A DNA stretch of 12,036 nt from Candidatus Izemoplasma sp. GTDB taxonomy: Bacteria; Bacillota_I; Bacilli_A; Izemoplasmatales; Izemoplasmataceae. The stretch is taken from NCBI GenBank assembly GCA_007116105.1, contig SKJA01000126.1, positions 1 through 12,036 of the forward strand, read 5' to 3'. Shown here in pieces: positions 8,079-12,036 of the stretch. A program made the translations under genes and the position numbers. The notes beneath the pieces were generated by a model. It was not told the origin of the DNA. It did no database searches and saw nothing but the letters and a program-made list of their open reading frames with translations. The first letter of the stretch is position 1. Every line of letters begins with the position of its first letter.

Positions 8079-9050
8079 TTACTCTGTGATTCCCATTTCT
8101 GTGTAGTATTCTAAAGCGCCTTCATGCAGAGGTAATTCAATGAAGTCAAAACGGCTGATGCCTGGTGATAATTCCGCAAATGCGGCTTGGACGTTCACTA
8201 GGTACTGACGACCAGAATCTGAGAACATCGCACGTAACATTTCGCGAATGACCCAAGCAGGTACGTCTTCACGAGCAGCCCAAATGACGGTATAACCTAC
8301 CGTTTGAACATCTTGAGTGAGGCTGCTGTAAGCGCTGGCTGGAATGGTATAAGGAATATGATAAGGATGCTCAGCAATAAACATGTCAATGTATTCTTGC
8401 TCAATGTCTAAAATCCGCATTGGATGTGAAGCTTCAAGTTCAATCAGTGCTGGGACAGGTGAGGTTCCACCGATGATGAATGCATCGATGTTACGGTCAC
8501 GTAAAGACGATGCAGAATCGTTGAACCCTAAGTATTGAATGTTAATGTCATCCCAAAGACCAATGGCTCTTAAAAACTCTTCCGCAACAGACGCTGAACC
8601 CGATCCACGTGGGCCAACAGAGACACGTTTACCAACAAGGTCATTGACCGAAGTGTAATCGTCGCGTTGTAAGGTGACGATGTTTAAAGCGCCATCATGA
8701 ATGTTCGCGACCGCTCTTAGTTCGGTAAACTGTTGTCCTTCAAACTCCGCTAAACCACGTGCGATGTTGTAGGCAGTTGAACCGTATAAAAAGCCCATTT
8801 CTGTTTCGCCTGAAGCGATTAAGCGGGCATTTTCAACCACGCCCAAAGACACTTCAGCGGTGACATTGAGTCCTTGAACTTCACGTGAAGTCAGTGCCGC
8901 AATACCACTGCCTGCAACATAGAAAGTTCCGCCTTGACCACTGGTCGCGAATGAGACGTCAGCACGGCCAAATTCTCCGGCTTCTGTGTTACATGCAGCC
9001 AAGGTTATGACTGCGACAAACAATAAAGCTATCAATCCTAATTTTTTCAT
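8079..9050 (-). CDS. TAXI family TRAP transporter solute-binding lipoprotein
   Basis: This 323-residue protein starts with a lipoprotein signal: MKK, a hydrophobic core, then LAAC with the lipid-modified cysteine at 20, so the mature protein should be anchored outside the cytoplasmic membrane. TAXI-family features follow: ATSGQGGTFYVAGSGIAALT (35-54), a LIASGETEMGFLYGSTAYN region (77-95), GKRVSVGPRGSGSASVAEEF (140-159) and a C-terminal HPYHIPYTIPA segment. It binds the substrate and delivers it to the fused TRAP permease encoded next. Known TAXI proteins bind small carboxylates such as glutamate or 2-oxoglutarate, but substrate differs widely. ATG at 9050 has an AAAGGAG ribosome site (9064-9058) seven bases away. 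This is the first gene of the operon after the pucR terminator and the repeat-bearing control region, so its promoter probably serves everything down to the left edge. An oxalurate- or carbamoyl-type ligand is inferred only from the downstream genes. Confidence 0.95.
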   Translation of the reverse strand: MKKLGLIALLFVAVITLAACNTEAGEFGRADVSFATSGQGGTFYVAGSGIAALTSREVQGLNVTAEVSLGVVENARLIASGETEMGFLYGSTAYNIARGLAEFEGQQFTELRAVANIHDGALNIVTLQRDDYTSVNDLVGKRVSVGPRGSGSASVAEEFLRAIGLWDDINIQYLGFNDSASSLRDRNIDAFIIGGTSPVPALIELEASHPMRILDIEQEYIDMFIAEHPYHIPYTIPASAYSSLTQDVQTVGYTVIWAAREDVPAWVIREMLRAMFSDSGRQYLVNVQAAFAELSPGISRFDFIELPLHEGALEYYTEMGITE

Positions 9051-9102
9051 TGTGTTTCTCCTTTATTTTTCTAGATTCGGCTCACCAATCGGCCGTGTTT
9101 TT

Positions 9103-9115
9103 ACGCCTTCATTGT
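9103..9115 (-). repeat. Direct repeat copy 2, candidate operator half-site (promoter-proximal)
   Basis: On the minus strand this reads ACAATGAAGGCGT. It matches the copy at 9163-9175 at 12 of 13 bases in the same orientation and lies exactly 60 bp from it. It overlaps the best weak -10 candidate of the downstream operon. The most likely binder is the PucR-type regulator encoded next door; this is inference. Confidence 0.5.
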
Positions 9116-9162
9116 CACACATAAAGACACCTTAAACAATGGCCATACAATACTAAAATTAA

Positions 9163-9175
9163 ACGCTTTCATTGT
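9163..9175 (-). repeat. Direct repeat copy 1, candidate operator half-site (distal)
   Basis: On the minus strand this reads ACAATGAAAGCGT, differing at one base from the copy at 9103-9115. It lies just after the pucR terminator and upstream of the candidate promoter, where an activator would bind. The 60-bp offset is near six helical turns, compatible with two regulator molecules on roughly the same DNA face. Confidence 0.5.
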
Positions 9176-9186
9176 GCATAGTGCCT

Positions 9187-9216
9187 AAAAAAAAAGCCTA
9201 AATCCATGTTTAGGCT
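9187..9216 (-). terminator. Intrinsic terminator of the regulator gene
   Basis: On the minus strand AGCCTAAA, a six-base loop CATGGA, and TTTAGGCT form a perfect 8-bp stem followed directly by eight further T residues (9194-9187). It begins about 20 bases after the TGA stop of the regulator gene. The preceding A-rich stretch (9229-9217, with CCTAAAG) can pair with the T run and the AGG after it, lengthening the hairpin. It should separate the regulator transcript from the TRAP-fdrA operon. Confidence 0.92.
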
Positions 9217-9234
9217 CTTTTTCTTTAGGTAAAT

Positions 9235-10902
9235 TCACTTTTTTTGATGATGCAGCTGCAACAACTTGTAGATTCTTAAGGCCATTTGATAATTAAAGTT
9301 TTCTTCGGCGTTGGTGAGGGTTGTCGCCAAGACTTCTTTAATCTTTTCTAAGCGATAAATGATGGTGTTGCGATGCACAAACAATTGCTTGGAAGTTTCG
9401 GAAATGTTGCCATGACATTGATAGTACATTTCGAGGGTGCCAATCAGGTCACTGTTGTGCGCAAAGTCATAGGTGTGTAAGGCGCCTAAGGTGTTTTCAA
9501 AAAACTCAAGCATATGATCGTTGCTTAGGGTCGTGTCTAACAGATGATAGCTGATCAGCTGTTGGAAGTAGTATTGATGATTGGTTGAAGCAATCAAAGG
9601 CGCCATTTTAAGCACGTCGAAGGCAATGCCTGCGGCTCTTGAGATGGTCAGGAAGTCTTGACAGACGTTGCTGATGCCAAAACGGAAATCTTGGCTTCCA
9701 AGTTGTGAAGACAGCGCCTCATCGAGCTGCTGCATGAAGTCATGCAAGTCTTTGATGCTTTCTGGTTCTTCGCTTGAGAGTTCAAATAACCCAATCACAT
9801 GCGGTTGTTTAGAAAAGGCGTGGACGCGTGTTTTAAGCTTGCGCGTCAACAGTTTAATGACATCGATGATGGACGTGAGTTGATGTTCTTGTGATTGAGG
9901 CACTTCAACCACAAAGACGACGTGTGGCTGCTGGATGTTGACCCCGTGCAGCTGCGCTAAGTTTCGCAACGCATTGACGGACAAAATACGACCTTCAATC
10001 ACATCGTTAAAGAAGTCTTGTCTTTGACGCAGCTTGGCTTCTTCTATTTGCTTGGCTTTAATGCGCTCCAATGCGGCACTGATGGCCGCGGTTTCAAGCG
10101 CCACGTAATCAATGCGGTCCATCTTACTGACGGTCTCCCATACGACCATGTACCCATAGATGCTTTGTGCGTGAGCGACAGGCTTAATCCGACAAGTGAC
10201 GGTGCGGTTGCCTTTGCTCAGCTGACGTTTCAGACTTAAAGGAAATCGTTTGGCGTCTTGTGGAATGATGTTGGTGAAACTCTTGGGGAAGCAAGGCATG
10301 CGCTCTTCGAGGGTAAGCCACTGAGCGAGTGGTTCAGGGTTCGCTTCGTGCTCAGCATAGGCTAAGAGATTGAACTGACTGTCAAGCATGATCACAGGAT
10401 TGTCGATGACACTGTTGACTTTTGCGGTCATATCCCACAAGTCCCCTCCATCGAGGGTGACTTGATTAAAGACACGGGTGATGTCTTTGTATTTATTTAA
10501 CTCCGAGTTCTCGCGCTTGAAGACTTCATCGTTGATGATGTTGGACACTTGAGCAAGACTATAGGTAAAAGGAATTTCGATGACGGGAAACCCATATTTT
10601 TCTGCCTCATCTAAAATCGTTTGCGGAATTTCATCCCAATAGCGTTTAATTTTAATGCCCAGTCCCGAACAGTTCAGCTCATGAAGTTCACGAATTAACG
10701 TTTTTTGACTTTCCGTGTCGTCTTTAAAAATATAGCCCGTCGTCAACAAAAAATCGCCTGCCGTAAACCACTCATATGAGTGTGGGTTGTCGATGATGTT
10801 CACGTTATGAATTTCATTTAAGATTTTTTCACGGCCTCGGACAAAGCGAATCCCTTCAAGTTTAGGTAGACGCATCATCTCTTGAATGGTAAGACCTGCC
10901 AT
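9235..10902 (-). CDS. PucR/CdaR-type transcriptional regulator
   Basis: This 555-residue regulator (counted from ATG 10902) starts with a PucR N-terminal domain (about 4-125: LTIQEMMRLPKLEGIRFVRG onward, ending FPVIEIPFTYSLAQVSNIIN). The middle (about 135-285) may sense a ligand, a CdaR-like degenerate GGDEF region covers about 290-420, and the C-terminus carries the PucR helix-turn-helix (497-521: HGNISETSKQLFVHRNTIIYRLEKI). PucR proteins control purine and allantoin catabolism; relatives respond to other small acids. I prefer ATG 10902 over GTG 10911: AGGCGG (10916-10911) is eight bases from the ATG but abuts the GTG, and family members begin just before the L-T-(I/V) motif. It has its own extended -10 promoter and terminator. 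Position directly upstream of the operon suggests it controls it, probably as an effector-dependent activator. Confidence 0.94.
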   Translation of the reverse strand: MAGLTIQEMMRLPKLEGIRFVRGREKILNEIHNVNIIDNPHSYEWFTAGDFLLTTGYIFKDDTESQKTLIRELHELNCSGLGIKIKRYWDEIPQTILDEAEKYGFPVIEIPFTYSLAQVSNIINDEVFKRENSELNKYKDITRVFNQVTLDGGDLWDMTAKVNSVIDNPVIMLDSQFNLLAYAEHEANPEPLAQWLTLEERMPCFPKSFTNIIPQDAKRFPLSLKRQLSKGNRTVTCRIKPVAHAQSIYGYMVVWETVSKMDRIDYVALETAAISAALERIKAKQIEEAKLRQRQDFFNDVIEGRILSVNALRNLAQLHGVNIQQPHVVFVVEVPQSQEHQLTSIIDVIKLLTRKLKTRVHAFSKQPHVIGLFELSSEEPESIKDLHDFMQQLDEALSSQLGSQDFRFGISNVCQDFLTISRAAGIAFDVLKMAPLIASTNHQYYFQQLISYHLLDTTLSNDHMLEFFENTLGALHTYDFAHNSDLIGTLEMYYQCHGNISETSKQLFVHRNTIIYRLEKIKEVLATTLTNAEENFNYQMALRIYKLLQLHHQKK

Positions 10903-10930
10903 TGTGTTCACCGCCTATTGAGTTGTGTTT

Positions 10931-10939
10931 ATGATATCA
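10931..10939 (-). promoter_or_regulatory. Extended -10 promoter of the regulator gene
   Basis: On the minus strand TGATATCAT combines a TATCAT -10 hexamer (one mismatch to TATAAT) with an upstream TG at the extended -10 position. No good -35 is seen at 17 bp, which is typical for extended -10 promoters. Transcription would start near 10924, about 20 bases before the start codon. Just upstream, AATGAAG (10953-10959, plus strand) matches the core of the operon repeats and may be a weak autoregulatory half-site. Confidence 0.55.
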
Positions 10940-10993
10940 CATGTCCTAAAGAAATGAAGACTGTTTTCATGGTGGCGCTGGTTGAAGAGATCT

Positions 10994-12036
10994 TTACAAA
11001 AGTGTCGTCATCACATTCCAAACAAGACGAGCTCCCAAGAGAATCAAAACCCCAAACACCGACCATCCCATGATTTGTTGGAATGGGCTGTTCCGATACA
11101 GCCCCATCGCTTTACGTGACGTTGCGCTGACGATTAAAAAGGCAATCAAGGGTAACATCACGCCACTGAACGCTTGCGCAGCTAAAATGAAAGGGACAGG
11201 CGAGGTCTGACGATACGCAAAAAACGTCCCCAACCACAGCAAGCTTAAGGCAACACCTTTACGAAGGCGCGGGGAAGGTTTCACTGAAACGAGTCGCTCA
11301 ACGATGACACCCACCATGTACGGGGTGGCGATGGCGGAGGACACCCCTGCGCAAAAGAGACCAAACGCTGCTAAAGGTGCGCCAAACGTTCCAAGCGTAA
11401 CTTCCAAAACCTTTGCAAACAACAACGGACTTAGGGGTGCTTGTGAATCAAAGGGGAGTTGGGCGGCTAAAATCACCAACGCCAGGGTGATGGCTAAACC
11501 TAACCCTAAATGAACACGAGTGTCGAGGTAAGCGTCTGACAGTTGATCCTTTGAAGTCCATCGGTCAACACTTGCCAGTGAATGAAAGATTAAGTTGATC
11601 GCAATGATGGTGGTCCCAATGAGGGCCAACGTCATCAGCCAGGCACCTTCGGGAACGCTTGGACGTAAGCCACGTGCAACCTCAATCAAGCTAGGTCTTA
11701 CGAAAAAAGTGGTCACCACAAACAAAAGTCCCATGAGGGTAACGAAAATTTTCATGAGCCACTCGACGCCTTTGGGTGTGCTGTAAAGGAGTGCGAGCGA
11801 ACAACTAAGCGCTAAGAGGATGACCGTGAGGTTTTGGGGAAGTCCGCTAAATCCCACGAAGCCGACACTTGCGCCCATAAGGTTGCCTGCTTCAAAGCCA
11901 AGTCCGCTCAGCAAGGCCACCAAACCCAAAGCAACAAGAAAAAGGCGTCTCACACGAGGATGGCTGCGAAACTGCGTGCGGATGGCGTCTAAGATGGACT
12001 GTTGATGGGCAACAGCAAGGCGCGTGTTCATGTTCA
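10994..12036 (-). CDS. Divergent NRAMP-like membrane transporter, 5' end cut by window edge
   Basis: The frame is open to the window edge, giving about 346 residues. Residue numbers here count from the first methionine (12031). The segment AVAHQQSILDAIRTQF followed by FEAGNLMGAS (46-55) matches the stretch between the second and third membrane helices of NRAMP-type transporters, so that methionine is probably internal and helices 1-2, including the DPGN region, lie outside. ALIGTTIIAINLIFHS (136-151) aligns with helix 6 of NRAMP proteins, but the usual MPH metal-binding motif reads I-A-I. The metal-coordinating methionine is therefore absent, so divalent metal transport should not be assumed. 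At least seven further hydrophobic segments follow. The gene ends 92 bases before the regulator's ATG with no obvious terminator, so some read-through into the regulator is possible. Its link to the catabolic operon is unclear. Family: fairly sure; substrate: unknown. Confidence 0.8.
   Translation of the reverse strand, partial: NMNTRLAVAHQQSILDAIRTQFRSHPRVRRLFLVALGLVALLSGLGFEAGNLMGASVGFVGFSGLPQNLTVILLALSCSLALLYSTPKGVEWLMKIFVTLMGLLFVVTTFFVRPSLIEVARGLRPSVPEGAWLMTLALIGTTIIAINLIFHSLASVDRWTSKDQLSDAYLDTRVHLGLGLAITLALVILAAQLPFDSQAPLSPLLFAKVLEVTLGTFGAPLAAFGLFCAGVSSAIATPYMVGVIVERLVSVKPSPRLRKGVALSLLWLGTFFAYRQTSPVPFILAAQAFSGVMLPLIAFLIVSATSRKAMGLYRNSPFQQIMGWSVFGVLILLGARLVWNVMTTLL

Larger units (their letters stand above)
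9051..9186 (-). promoter_or_regulatory. Control region of the TRAP-fdrA operon
   Basis: This gap between the pucR terminator and the binding-protein gene holds no open frame but several signals. Two 13-bp direct repeats (described separately) lie 60 bp apart. Between them is an 8-bp palindrome, ATGGCCAT (9139-9146), running on the minus strand into CATTGTTTAA (9141-9132). That resembles the core of the B. subtilis PucR box as I recall it (CNTTGGTTAA), but the flanking W positions do not fit. Only weak sigma-A elements appear, for example TTGTTT (9139-9134) and GACAAT (9116-9111) with 17 bp between, which would place the -10 over the second repeat. A weak core promoter fits an operon that needs an activator. 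The leader near 9095-9078 can form a short CGGC/GCCG stem. Confidence 0.55.

Noticed and set aside
9132..9144. Exact match to the B. subtilis PucR box
   Set aside because: Only the inner part (CATTGTTTAA) resembles it; one core base and all three flanking A/T positions fail, so I mention it but do not call a site.
9235..9237. Possible use of TGA as tryptophan (genetic code 4)
   Set aside because: The regulator ends at TGA right after its conserved C-terminal region and just before a strong terminator, and tryptophan is encoded by TGG throughout.
10903..10911. GTG at 10911 as start of the regulator
   Set aside because: The AGGCGG ribosome site directly abuts this codon, leaving no spacing, while ATG 10902 has eight bases and fits the family N-terminus.
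12029..12031. ATG at 12031 as the true start of the NRAMP-like gene
   Set aside because: The following residues match the region between helices 2 and 3 of the family and the frame stays open to the window edge, so the gene is more likely truncated by the window.
1..12036. CRISPR array, insertion sequence, tRNA, rRNA, phage or toxin-antitoxin genes
   Set aside because: I saw no regularly spaced repeats, transposase-like proteins, terminal inverted repeats, RNA gene signatures or phage/defence motifs; the window is almost fully filled by metabolic, transport and regulatory genes.

Overview
All nine genes in this window lie on the minus strand, so the biological order runs from high to low coordinates. 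Seven are complete and both end genes are cut by the window edges. Clear AGGAGG-type ribosome sites, a lipoprotein-anchored binding protein and a PucR-type regulator suggest a Gram-positive-type bacterium (Bacillota or a relative), probably of anaerobic or fermentative habit. GC content looks close to one half by eye. The regulator gene ends in TGA just before a terminator, so the standard bacterial code is in use. I cannot name the species.

Layout from upstream to downstream: (1) 12036-10994, the C-terminal two thirds or more of a divergent NRAMP-like membrane transporter. (2) 10902-9235, a PucR/CdaR-type regulator with its own extended -10 promoter and a strong intrinsic terminator at 9216-9187. 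(3) 9186-9051, a control region with two near-identical 13-bp direct repeats exactly 60 bp apart. (4) From 9050 to the left edge, a tightly packed operon: TAXI-type TRAP solute-binding lipoprotein, fused 4TM/12TM TRAP permease, DUF2877 protein (AllH/YlbF-like), FdrA (AllF-like), DUF1116 protein (AllG/YlbE-like), lactate-permease (LctP) family transporter, and a second, divergent DUF1116 protein that runs off the edge.

The FdrA/DUF1116/DUF2877 trio corresponds to E. coli AllF/AllG/AllH, reported to form the oxamic transcarbamylase that phosphorolyses oxalurate to oxamate and carbamoyl phosphate at the end of anaerobic allantoin breakdown. Here the trio is joined to a high-affinity importer, a 2-hydroxy/2-oxo-acid type permease and a purine-catabolism type regulator. 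No allantoinase, ureidoglycolate dehydrogenase or carbamate kinase is visible. My inference is a self-contained unit that imports a carbamoylated (ureido) acid, cleaves it by the transcarbamylase reaction to conserve energy as carbamoyl phosphate, and moves the keto- or oxamate-like product through the LctP protein. The substrate is not proven by sequence. The second DUF1116 gene is the least explained component.
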